Below are positions 13,433 to 20,134 of a DNA stretch of 20,134 bases, one piece after another. Position 1 is the stretch's first letter, and every line of letters starts with the position of its first letter. The DNA comes from JTS-RE9 sp964649195. GTDB taxonomy: Bacteria > Planctomycetota > Phycisphaerae > Phycisphaerales > Phycisphaeraceae. The stretch lies in contig CAZYPK010000089.1 of assembly GCA_964649195.1 (NCBI GenBank), positions 1 through 20,134 of the forward strand, in the 5' to 3' direction. The notes beneath the pieces are model-generated. The model was not told the DNA's origin and made no database searches. It was given only the letters and a program-made list of their open reading frames with translations. A program made the translations under genes and the position numbers.

Positions 13433-14023
13433 TCACGACATGGGGGGTGCAATTCCGAGGATCTCCCGAATGGCGTTCAGTTGTTCCGGCTTGGCGAGCA
13501 CCCGGAGCGTGTCCTGGGCTTCGATCGTGGTCTTTCCGCGCGGGACCACCACTTCTCCCTTGCGGTGGATCGCCAGGATAAGCACGTCCTCCGGCAGTCC
13601 CAGCTCCGCGACGCGCTTGCCGATCGCCAGGGCGCCGCGATGGATGTCAAGCTCCCACGTTGTCGGCTCCTCGCCGGCAAGCACATGGGTTCGCGGATCG
13701 TATTGGCCGCTCAGCTCATTGATGATTGTCTCGTCGCTCAGCGCCACGTTGGTTGTGTAGCCGGCCCGGGCCAGCATGTGCGTGGCGACCGGGATCGTCA
13801 GGACGATGAAACAGATGATCAGGGCGACGCGGACGGTGACCTCGGTGCTGGCGAAGTGCAACGCAACCGCCAGCAGGATGCAGGTCAGTCCCATGACCGA
13901 AGCCTTGGATGTGACTTGCAGGCGCAGGAACAGATCAGGCATGCGCACGATGCCGATGGACGCGATCAGAATGAACAGACTTCCGATGATCGCCAGGGCC
14001 CCTGCTGCCATGCTGTATATCAC
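13433..14023 (-). CDS. mrpG: Na+/H+ antiporter subunit MrpG/MnhG fused to a TrkA_C (RCK_C) domain
   Basis: A 196-residue protein from a GTG whose TG A overlaps the mrpF stop (GTGA); an ATG four codons on (14011) is the alternative. Residues 1-about 98 are MrpG/PhaG: three membrane helices with the signature GIVRMPDLFLRLQVTSKASVMG after helix 1. After a linker (about 99-121), residues about 122-190 form a TrkA_C domain. It runs LDIHRGALAIGKRVAELGLPED, then VLILAIHRKGEVVVPRG, and DTLRVLAKPEQLNAIREIL, the normal order of strands and helices. A usual MrpG is about 100-125 residues, so this is a C-terminal fusion. TrkA_C domains in K+ channels and transporters bind ligands such as c-di-AMP and gate activity; a similar role here is inference. 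Last gene of the operon. Confidence 0.92.
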   Translation of the reverse strand: MIYSMAAGALAIIGSLFILIASIGIVRMPDLFLRLQVTSKASVMGLTCILLAVALHFASTEVTVRVALIICFIVLTIPVATHMLARAGYTTNVALSDETIINELSGQYDPRTHVLAGEEPTTWELDIHRGALAIGKRVAELGLPEDVLILAIHRKGEVVVPRGKTTIEAQDTLRVLAKPEQLNAIREILGIAPPMS

Positions 14024-14286
14024 ACCTGGGGTCCTTTCTTCTCGAGGTAATACGCAAAGGCGATGGTGCCAAGAAAAAGGATCAGTGCCAGCACCAAGGC
14101 CGCGTCGGTGAAGATGTATCGGTCTTCCAGGATGGCATAGAGGCAGATCGCGCCCGCGGCGATGGTCGCCATCAAGTCGAGAGCGACAACTCGGTCGGCG
14201 AGCGAAGGCCCGCGCAACAGCCTGATGAAGGCAATGCAAAACGCCACCATCACGATGACGCCGGCCACGTGGATCATGGTGATCAT
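14020..14286 (-). CDS. mrpF: Na+/H+ antiporter subunit MrpF/MnhF
   Basis: An 88-residue small membrane subunit with three helices. It carries the family signature RLLRGPSLADRVVALDLM after helix 1, with the conserved Asp residues, then DAALVLALILFLGTIAFAYYLE. Its ATG overlaps the mrpE stop (ATGA), and its stop overlaps the mrpG GTG, which indicates tight translational coupling. It is part of the hetero-oligomeric Mrp complex. Confidence 0.95.
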   Translation of the reverse strand: MITMIHVAGVIVMVAFCIAFIRLLRGPSLADRVVALDLMATIAAGAICLYAILEDRYIFTDAALVLALILFLGTIAFAYYLEKKGPQV

Positions 14287-14756
14287 TGGAACAGCTCCAT
14301 CACACGACGTTCAAATCCATTCTTGATGGCGTTTCGCACTTCGTCAGCGGTGGTGACGAACATGGAATGGACGTAAAGGATTCGACGGTCCCCGGAAATA
14401 TCGATGCCCAGCGTGCCGGGCGTCAAGGTGATCAGGCTGACGAGCAGAGTGATCTCGAACTCGGTCTTCACGCTCAGCGGCACGGCGACGATGCCTGCCT
14501 GGCCGATGCGACGGAAGGACAAGACCTCCCGCGCCACGCGAAGGTTTGAATGCAGCACATCCTTGATGAAGAAAAGCAGAAACGACAACGTCAACGGCAC
14601 CTTTCGAAAGTAGTTTGTCGGACCGAGCAAGGGTCGCAGCCACCAAAGCAGAACGTACCCCGCTCCGAAGCTGACCAACAGCCCGACAGCCGTGATCTGC
14701 CCCATCAGGCTTGCCAATACCAGGGCAAGGAACAAGTTAATGAGCAGGGCTTTCAT
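14283..14756 (-). CDS. mrpE: Na+/H+ antiporter subunit MrpE/MnhE
   Basis: A 157-residue MrpE subunit starting MKALLINLFLALVLASLMG. Two N-terminal helices (about 1-45) are followed by the FFIKDVLHSNLRVAREVL segment and a soluble C-terminal part with the family motif LTPGTLGIDIS and ILYVHSMFV. The start is chosen at 14756, inside the last codons of mrpD (20-base overlap), because it gives the usual N-terminus; frames open to 14765 and 14780 are alternatives. MrpE is required for full Na+/H+ exchange in characterised systems. Confidence 0.93.
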   Translation of the reverse strand: MKALLINLFLALVLASLMGQITAVGLLVSFGAGYVLLWWLRPLLGPTNYFRKVPLTLSFLLFFIKDVLHSNLRVAREVLSFRRIGQAGIVAVPLSVKTEFEITLLVSLITLTPGTLGIDISGDRRILYVHSMFVTTADEVRNAIKNGFERRVMELFQ

Positions 14757-16263
14757 TGAGCACATCTCCAAGAACCGCACGCATGTAATCCGTCCTATCC
14801 ATCAACTGCTGGGCGGCTTCCCGCACCAGAACCAGCACCGGCTCGGGTGCCAGCCCCATGAGCACCGTCAGGGCGGTGAGAAAACATATTGGAGCATACA
14901 TCAAAAATGTCGCTCTCTTCGATGCGGCGGGCGGCGGCGACATCACACCTTCCGGCGCCGGTTTCCAGAACGCTTCATTCCAAATCTTGATCATGGAGAT
15001 GAGGGTGACGATGCTGACAGCCAGGCTGACGGCAACGATCGCAAAGGCCCCGATCGTGCCTGTCTCCAGGCCTGCCTGGACCAACCCCAGCTTCGCCCAG
15101 AATCCCGACAGCGGCGGCATTCCGGCCAGTGAAAGCGCCGTCACCAGGAACAGCCCCGCCAGCAACGGCGCCCGTTGAATCAGTTCCCCCAGGTCCTTCA
15201 GCTTCGTGCCGCCGCAGCGCCGCTGGATGACCCCGCTGATGAGAAACAGGTTCGACTTGACAATGCTGTGGTGCAGAATGAAGAAAATCGCGCCGGCAAC
15301 GGACGCCACGGTGAACAGGGCGAACCCCATCACGATATAGCCGATCTGGCTGACGCTGTGAAAAGCCAGAATCCGGCGCACCTCGGCCTGTGCCACGGCG
15401 CCCAGCACCCCCACGGCCATGGTCAGCCCCGCGATCGCCAGCATCAATGTCTGGTCATGACTCATGTTGTCCTGGAAGAACAAGGTGAAGACGCGGAGTA
15501 TGCTGTAAACGCCGACCTTCGTGAGCAGACCCGCGAACAGCGCGATCACCGTGGCGGGGGGCGTGTGATAGGAATCCGGAAGCCAGAAGAACAACGGAAA
15601 GACCGCCGCCTTGATGCCGAAGGCGACCAGGAGCAGCATCGCCAGCGCTCCCGTCATGGAAGGCGGAACTCCCGGCAGTTTCATGGCGATGTCCGCCATG
15701 TTCAGCGCGCTCACCGAACCATACAGAATGCCGATGGCGGTGAGAAACAGCATGCTGGAGATGAGATTGAGCGTCACATATTTCAAGGCGCCTTCCATCT
15801 GGGGCCGCTCGTTTCCCAGCACCAGCAACACGAACGAGGCGATCAGCAGCACCTCGAACCAGACGTACAGGTTGAAAAGATCCCCCGTCAGAAAGGCGCC
15901 GTTGGCGCCCATCAGCAGAACCTGCATGAGCGGATAGAAGCCGAAGGTGCGACGCTTGCGGTCGATGTTCCATGTGGAATAAAGGACCGTGGGCAAGGCG
16001 ATCGTCCCGGAAAGCAACACCATCAGGGCCGAGAGCAGGTCGGCGACAAACGTGATGCCGAACCGCGCCGGCCAGCCCCCAAGATGTGACACTTGAACGC
16101 CCCTCGTGGAAACAACATACAGCAGGATCACCGCAAGCGCGAACTGCACGACGGTGCTGGCCACGCCGATCGCTCGCTGGGCCGTCCCGCGCCGGTACGC
16201 CAGCAGCATGACCGCCGCTGTCACCATCGGGACCACGACAGGTAGGATGAGGAGCGTATTCAT
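14737..16263 (-). CDS. mrpD: Na+/H+ antiporter subunit MrpD/MnhD (NuoN-like)
   Basis: A 508-residue proton-translocating subunit of the NuoN/MrpD type with about 14 helices. The conserved glutamate lies in NLYVWFEV at residue 137, and the conserved lysine in GIKAAVFPLFFWLPDSYHTPP at about 218. Both correspond to residues needed for antiport in Bacillus MrpD. LAFHSVSQIGYIVMG and HHSIVKSNLFLISG are the usual later motifs. The ATG overlaps the mrpC stop (ATGA). Length and motifs are complete, with no sign of decay. Confidence 0.96.
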   Translation of the reverse strand: MNTLLILPVVVPMVTAAVMLLAYRRGTAQRAIGVASTVVQFALAVILLYVVSTRGVQVSHLGGWPARFGITFVADLLSALMVLLSGTIALPTVLYSTWNIDRKRRTFGFYPLMQVLLMGANGAFLTGDLFNLYVWFEVLLIASFVLLVLGNERPQMEGALKYVTLNLISSMLFLTAIGILYGSVSALNMADIAMKLPGVPPSMTGALAMLLLVAFGIKAAVFPLFFWLPDSYHTPPATVIALFAGLLTKVGVYSILRVFTLFFQDNMSHDQTLMLAIAGLTMAVGVLGAVAQAEVRRILAFHSVSQIGYIVMGFALFTVASVAGAIFFILHHSIVKSNLFLISGVIQRRCGGTKLKDLGELIQRAPLLAGLFLVTALSLAGMPPLSGFWAKLGLVQAGLETGTIGAFAIVAVSLAVSIVTLISMIKIWNEAFWKPAPEGVMSPPPAASKRATFLMYAPICFLTALTVLMGLAPEPVLVLVREAAQQLMDRTDYMRAVLGDVLNESPAH

Positions 16264-16607
16264 GAGTCGGAGGCTCGCAACTGGTCGATGTCATCGGTTC
16301 CAATCGTCCGGTAGATGCGATACAGGAGCACCGCGGTGAACGCGACGACGGCGAAGCTGATGACAATCGCCGTCAGAATCAGGGCCTGCGCGACCGGATC
16401 AGCGTAGGGCATTTCGAGCCTTTCTTTTCCCGCCGGGATCAGCGGCGGCGCGCCCCTGACGAGGCCGCATGAGACGAAAATCAGCAGGTTCGAGCCGTGG
16501 CCCCACAGGATCAGGCCGAACAGCAGCTTGGTGATGCTGCGCCGCAGCATCATGAACAGGCCGGCCCCGTAGAGTCCGCCGATGACCAAGGCCAGGACGA
16601 CATTCAT
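16260..16607 (-). CDS. mrpC: Na+/H+ antiporter subunit MrpC/MnhC (NuoK-like)
   Basis: A 115-residue NuoK-like subunit with three helices. Motifs are GLYGAGLFMMLRRSITKLLFGLILW, then NLLIF, and YADPVAQALILTAIVISFAVVAF. The last is the MrpC signature (DP-QALILTAIVI). A GGAGGA lies about eight bases before the ATG, inside the end of mrpAB; the gap to the mrpAB stop is three bases. mrpD starts in its stop codon. Confidence 0.96.
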   Translation of the reverse strand: MNVVLALVIGGLYGAGLFMMLRRSITKLLFGLILWGHGSNLLIFVSCGLVRGAPPLIPAGKERLEMPYADPVAQALILTAIVISFAVVAFTAVLLYRIYRTIGTDDIDQLRASDS

Positions 16608-16610
16608 GGG

Positions 16611-19319
16611 TCATTCCTCCGCAGCCGTGAGGACGATCGTCAATACCATACCCATCACCACCGCATACACTCCAAGGTCAAAAAGCAAGGGCGTTCCCAG
16701 ATGCACGTCCCCCAGGCCGGGCAAATAGGCATTGATCCACTGTCCTTCCAGAAAGCTCGCCCCCAGCGCGAGCCCCGCGGCGCCGGAAGTCGCGATCACG
16801 GCGAGCCCCAGCCCCATGAGCGTCTGCGGCGCCACGTGGAGCAGACGGCGCGTCGAGCGGACATCGTGAGCCAGGGCATGAAGCGAAAAGGCCGCGGCAG
16901 CCAGCAGGCCGCCGATGAATCCCCCGCCCGATTCGTGATGCCCTCGCAGCAGGGCGTAAATGGAAACCACCAGCAACAGCAGCATGAGCACGGGCGTCGT
17001 GGCCCGCAACACCAGGGAAATCATGGCCCCGCCCTTGACCGCCGGCTCGGTGTGAAACCGCAGCAACGCATACACGCCGATCGCCGCAACCGTCAGGACC
17101 GTGACCTCGCCCATCGTGTCGGTCGCCCGGAAATCCACGAGAATGACGTTGACCACGTTGCGCCCATGCGCTTCGAGATAGCTGTTTGCGGCATAAAATT
17201 CCCGCAGCTCCGGGTCCGACTCACCCGCAAAGGCCTTGACCACCAGCAAAGCGATCATCCCGCCGAACACCAGCGACACCACCCCGTCACGCAGGTACAC
17301 CCATCGAGACGAATGAAACACAAACTTCGGCAGGTGATAGAGCACCAGGACCAGAAGGATCACGGTCAATGTCTCCACCATGATCTGCGTGACCGCCAGA
17401 TCCAGTGCCCCGTAGATCACATACAGCATCATCACCGCGATGCCGATCACGCCCAGAATTGCGGCGACCGCCAGGCGGGAATCGATCATGGTGGTCGCAA
17501 GCGCCGCCACCAGAATAATCCCCGCCAGCATGACTTCGGGCAGATGGATTTTCGAGAAACCGCTGAAGAACAACTCACGGCCTTCAAACAGCGGCACCGC
17601 CAACAGCACCAGCAGGGTGATGACAACAATCAGAATGTAGTGCCGCAGGTAACCGGTCTGGACGGTTCGAGTCAGCACTTCCGCGAAATGCATGCATCCG
17701 GAAAACGCGCGGTCGTAAAACGTCTGAAGACTGAAGTTGAATCGACCGCCGTTTTCAAACAGGTGATGCTGCCGGTGCCGCAGAGCGACGAACAACAGAA
17801 CCCCGGCCAGCAAGGTCAGCACGCTCAGGCCGAGCACGGCGTTGAATCCGTGCCACAGTTTGAGTTGAAGAGGCGCCGGCCCGCCGAAGGCCGCCGCCGC
17901 CATCGCCCCCATTAAATCGCCGATGGGGCCGGGGAACAGCCCGATGATGAGGCCGGCCGCGGCGAGCGTGACCGGCCCCAGGCTCAGTCGCCACGGCGCT
18001 TGGTGGGGAACATGCGGCGCTAAGACAGGACTGCCGAAGAATGGGCGGTAGGCGACCATCAGCGCCACCACAACCATGAGCGCACTGGCGAGGAACGCCG
18101 CGCCGAGCACCGCGATGCCGACAACCGGCGCATGCCAGGCCGCCTCGTAGAAAAGCTCCTTCGAGATGAAGCCGAATAGCGGCGGCAACCCCGCGCTGGA
18201 CGCCGCCGCGAGCACGGCCGCCGTGGCGATCAGCGGCATGTGCTTCGCCAATCCCCGCAGGCGCCTGATGTCGCGCGTGCCGGTTTCGTGATCCACCACG
18301 CCCGCGATCAGGAACAGAGCCCCCTTGTAGAGCGAGTGCGCCACCAGATACACCATCGCCGCCCACACAGCCTCCTTGGTGCCCAGGCCCAGCAACATCG
18401 TCAGCGTTCCAAGCACGCTGACCGTCGAATAGGCCAGGATGCGTTTAAGGTCGGTCTGCGTGACGGCGATCACCGCTCCCACCAACATGGTCAGGCCCCC
18501 GATCAGCGTCACGATGACGAACCACTCGCTGGTAAAGCCCATCGTCGGGTGCAGGCGTGCCAACAGGTAAATGCCGGCCTTGACCATGGTCGCCGAGTGC
18601 AAATACGCGCTGACCGGCGTCGGCGCCGCCATCGCCCCCGGCAACCAGAAGTGAAACGGGAATTGGGCCGATTTCGTGAACGCTCCGCCAAGAACCAGCA
18701 CCAGCGTGAGCAGATACAACGGACTCTCCCGAACCGATTCGCCGGACATCCGCGAGAGGTCGCCGTTGCCGCTGATCACCGCCAGAAGCACCAGCCCCGC
18801 CAGAAGCATCAGACCGCCGCCGCCGGTGACCACCAGCGACGTTCGGGCCGCCTCGCGCGATTCAGCGTTCAGGTGATTCCAGCCGATCAGCAAAAAGGAA
18901 CTGATGCTCGTGAGCTCCCAGAAGATGAACAACACGAAGATGTTGTCCGCCAGCACCAGCCCCAGCATCGACGTCATGAAGAAGAGCAGATACGCGTAGA
19001 ACAGCCCGAGCCGCCGGTCCTCGCGCAGGTACTGACTCGCGTAAATGAGAACCAGGGCGCCGATGCCGCAAATCAGCAGCAGAAAAACCAGCGCCAGCCC
19101 GTCGAGATTGAACGCGGCGCTCACGCTCAGCGATGGCGCCCAGGGGTAAGTCTCTCGAAGCGGCGAACCAGCCGCCACGGCGCCCCAGTATTGCGAAGAC
19201 CACCCCACGACACCAAGCGGCAGGAGCGCAAGCAGGCAGCCGGCATGGCCCCGGGTTCCCCGATACAGGGCTGGTGCCACCGCCGCCCCGGCGAACAGGA
19301 TCAATAAAATCCACGACAT
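16611..19319 (-). CDS. mrpA: Na+/H+ antiporter subunit MrpA fused to MrpB (MrpAB/PhaAB type)
   Basis: A 902-residue fusion of the large NuoL-like MrpA with MrpB, the arrangement of group 2 (Pha-like) Mrp systems. The N-terminal antiporter part has LFIFWELTSISSFLLIGW with the conserved Glu, and FTKSAQFPFHFWLP followed by PTPVSAYLHSATMVKAG, the quinone/antiporter signature. The region about 560-760 carries the MrpA C-terminal helices, including FRATDTMGEVTVL. Residues 766-902 are the MrpB module, recognised by RGHHESGGGFIGG. The ATG is 18 bases after the usp stop with GGAG upstream. Together with C-G this gives a full six-polypeptide complex for Na+/H+ exchange, pH and salt homeostasis. Confidence 0.96.
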   Translation of the reverse strand: MSWILLILFAGAAVAPALYRGTRGHAGCLLALLPLGVVGWSSQYWGAVAAGSPLRETYPWAPSLSVSAAFNLDGLALVFLLLICGIGALVLIYASQYLREDRRLGLFYAYLLFFMTSMLGLVLADNIFVLFIFWELTSISSFLLIGWNHLNAESREAARTSLVVTGGGGLMLLAGLVLLAVISGNGDLSRMSGESVRESPLYLLTLVLVLGGAFTKSAQFPFHFWLPGAMAAPTPVSAYLHSATMVKAGIYLLARLHPTMGFTSEWFVIVTLIGGLTMLVGAVIAVTQTDLKRILAYSTVSVLGTLTMLLGLGTKEAVWAAMVYLVAHSLYKGALFLIAGVVDHETGTRDIRRLRGLAKHMPLIATAAVLAAASSAGLPPLFGFISKELFYEAAWHAPVVGIAVLGAAFLASALMVVVALMVAYRPFFGSPVLAPHVPHQAPWRLSLGPVTLAAAGLIIGLFPGPIGDLMGAMAAAAFGGPAPLQLKLWHGFNAVLGLSVLTLLAGVLLFVALRHRQHHLFENGGRFNFSLQTFYDRAFSGCMHFAEVLTRTVQTGYLRHYILIVVITLLVLLAVPLFEGRELFFSGFSKIHLPEVMLAGIILVAALATTMIDSRLAVAAILGVIGIAVMMLYVIYGALDLAVTQIMVETLTVILLVLVLYHLPKFVFHSSRWVYLRDGVVSLVFGGMIALLVVKAFAGESDPELREFYAANSYLEAHGRNVVNVILVDFRATDTMGEVTVLTVAAIGVYALLRFHTEPAVKGGAMISLVLRATTPVLMLLLLVVSIYALLRGHHESGGGFIGGLLAAAAFSLHALAHDVRSTRRLLHVAPQTLMGLGLAVIATSGAAGLALGASFLEGQWINAYLPGLGDVHLGTPLLFDLGVYAVVMGMVLTIVLTAAEE

Positions 19320-19337
19320 CTGTTAGCCCCGCTCCGC

Positions 19338-19805
19338 TCAACCGGCGGACACTTCAGGTTTGGCGTCGTCCGCGGTACGCCGCGCGATCAGGACGGAGCA
19401 CGGCGCCTGGTTGGCGACGAACAGGGATACCGAGCCGAGAAAGAACCGCCGGATCGGTCCGTGGCCGTGCGACCCGACGACGACCAGATTGGCGCCCCAG
19501 CGTTCCGCCTCGCCGACGATGGCGTCCTTGGGCAGCCCTTCCAGCAGCTTCGGAAAAATCGTCAGGCTCGGCGCCAGGCGCTGGAGCGTATCGACCGCCG
19601 CGTTGAGCCGTCTGGCGGTTTCCACCCGCTGCTGCTTCATGGCCTCGTCAAAAGCCGTGGGCGGCGCCCCGGGCAGCGCAGGGTCGGCGGAAGACTCCAC
19701 CGTGACGATGCGCACGGCGGTCCCCGCAGGCAACGGAAGGCGGGCCACTTCGGCGACGGCGATGTCACTGCACGGGGAACCATCGACAGCCAGCAGAATT
19801 TTCAT
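19338..19805 (-). CDS. Universal stress protein, ATP-binding UspA type, first gene of the mrp operon
   Basis: A 155-residue UspA-domain protein starting MKILLAVDGSPCSDIAV. The ATP-binding motif G-2x-G-9x-G(S/T) is complete in VVGSHGHGPIRRFFLGSVS (about 115-133), so it should bind ATP. The C-terminus VLIARR matches the family's last strand. GGAGGT four bases before the ATG at 19805 decides the start; the longer frame to 19892 runs into a repeat. Only 18 bases separate it from mrpAB, so it is the first gene of the Mrp operon. Usp proteins are often next to, or fused with, ion transporters; a regulatory role here is inference. Confidence 0.94.
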   Translation of the reverse strand: MKILLAVDGSPCSDIAVAEVARLPLPAGTAVRIVTVESSADPALPGAPPTAFDEAMKQQRVETARRLNAAVDTLQRLAPSLTIFPKLLEGLPKDAIVGEAERWGANLVVVGSHGHGPIRRFFLGSVSLFVANQAPCSVLIARRTADDAKPEVSAG

Positions 19806-19834
19806 CGTGACCTCCGTTCGTTCACATGGAAACA

Positions 19835-19914
19835 CTGAACAACCTCGCATCCAAGCCGCTTGCGGCGTAGCAATCCCTGGTTCACGGTACATCGGGGGTT
19901 ATTCGGAAGCCCCT
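19835..19914 (-). repeat. Dispersed palindromic element, copy C (inverted relative to A and B)
   Basis: The reverse complement reads ggggcttccgaataacc at one end and ggttgttcag at the other, with the same interior gccgcaagcggc and gtgaaccagggattgctac. The end next to usp diverges after ttcag. It lies in the predicted 5' leader of usp, about 30 bases from the start codon. Confidence 0.85.
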
Positions 19915-20004
19915 TGAGCTTTGTCATTTCGAGCTTCCCAACGAGGACGGTTCGGAGAACCAAACGACCCTGCCTCCCCGCAGGTCGGAGGTTGCCAACA
20001 CACG

Positions 20005-20031
20005 ATGATAGCCGATGGTTTTGATTGGCAA
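20005..20031 (-). promoter_or_regulatory. Candidate promoter for the usp-mrp operon
   Basis: On the minus strand TTGCCA (20031-20026) and TATCAT (20010-20005) match -35 and -10 consensus at five of six positions each. The 15-base spacing is short, which lowers confidence. A start near 19998 would give a leader of about 190 bases containing copy C. Confidence 0.4.
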
Positions 20032-20092
20032 GGGCGCAGCATCCTGACGCATCGCCGGGTAGTGGCTCAGTTTGAATCCGGGTGAAATGTTC

Positions 20093-20134
20093 GGGTGACT
20101 GGGGCTGAGTCCGCGTCGGGTGGCTGGGGCGGAG
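20093..20134 (+). repeat. Tandem REP-like motifs at the window edge
   Basis: gggtgactggggctgagtcc and gggtggctggggcggag occur in direct orientation and match the outer arm of the elements at 9590 and 12921. The window ends inside, so the complete structure cannot be judged. Confidence 0.65.

Larger units (their letters stand above)
19806..20134. other. Gene-free leader and upstream region of the usp-mrp operon
   Basis: About 330 bases without a supported gene. It holds the dispersed element copy C, a candidate minus-strand promoter, small inverted repeats (ggttc-gga-gaacc near 19950-19962; cctcc/ggagg near 19973-19990), and tandem REP-like motifs at the window edge. Confidence 0.6.

Noticed and set aside
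13433..14239. Longer MrpG start at 14239
   Set aside because: The upstream extension runs through mrpF out of frame and has no membrane-protein character; the GTG at 14023 or ATG at 14011 fits the operon overlaps.
16497..17915. Plus-strand open frame of 472 codons opposite mrpAB
   Set aside because: Gln/His/Arg-rich shadow of hydrophobic mrpAB codons; no family resemblance.

Overview
The window is GC-rich, densely coded bacterial DNA. Extracytoplasmic cytochrome c assembly of the ResB/CcsA type, a ferredoxin-dependent 2-oxoacid oxidoreductase, a group 2 Mrp antiporter and many short-unit intergenic repeats fit a member of the Planctomycetota (perhaps Phycisphaerae-like). That assignment is an inference; no rRNA or other phylogenetic marker is present.

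Layout. (1) 179-5426, plus strand: a lipoprotein with an internally duplicated domain, then resB and ccsA, which overlap by four bases and form the System II haem-lyase pair. Nested repeats separate the lipoprotein gene from resB. (2) 5427-7230: a long imperfect hairpin element, then a class I/II aminotransferase that carries an in-frame minisatellite, then a short hairpin and a candidate promoter. (3) 7231-12766, plus strand: korA (fused gamma-alpha) and korB, normally adjacent, are separated here by about 2.5 kb. That interval holds a small two-helix membrane protein, a REP-like element and a tandemly duplicated two-gene module: a GNAT-type acetyltransferase overlapped by a small basic protein. 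A third copy of the module has kept only the small gene plus a vestige of the acetyltransferase C-terminus. (4) 12767-13432: a non-coding stretch with a second REP-like element, tRNA-Leu(CAA) on the minus strand and one copy of a dispersed 80-93 bp element. (5) 19805-13433, minus strand: one tightly packed operon, usp-mrpAB-mrpC-mrpD-mrpE-mrpF-mrpG. The last gene carries a C-terminal TrkA_C (RCK_C) domain. Inverted copies of the dispersed element lie at both ends of this operon.

How the genes work together. ResB and CcsA would export and attach haem to c-type cytochromes. KorAB would link CoA-dependent oxidation of 2-oxoacids (or the reverse carboxylation) to ferredoxin. The Mrp complex would exchange Na+ for H+ across the membrane, possibly under control of a nucleotide or other ligand through the TrkA_C domain, with a UspA protein made from the same transcript. 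The GNAT/small-protein module inside the kor locus is the strongest candidate for a little-described system. The MrpG-TrkA_C fusion is the strongest candidate for an unusual regulatory arrangement.
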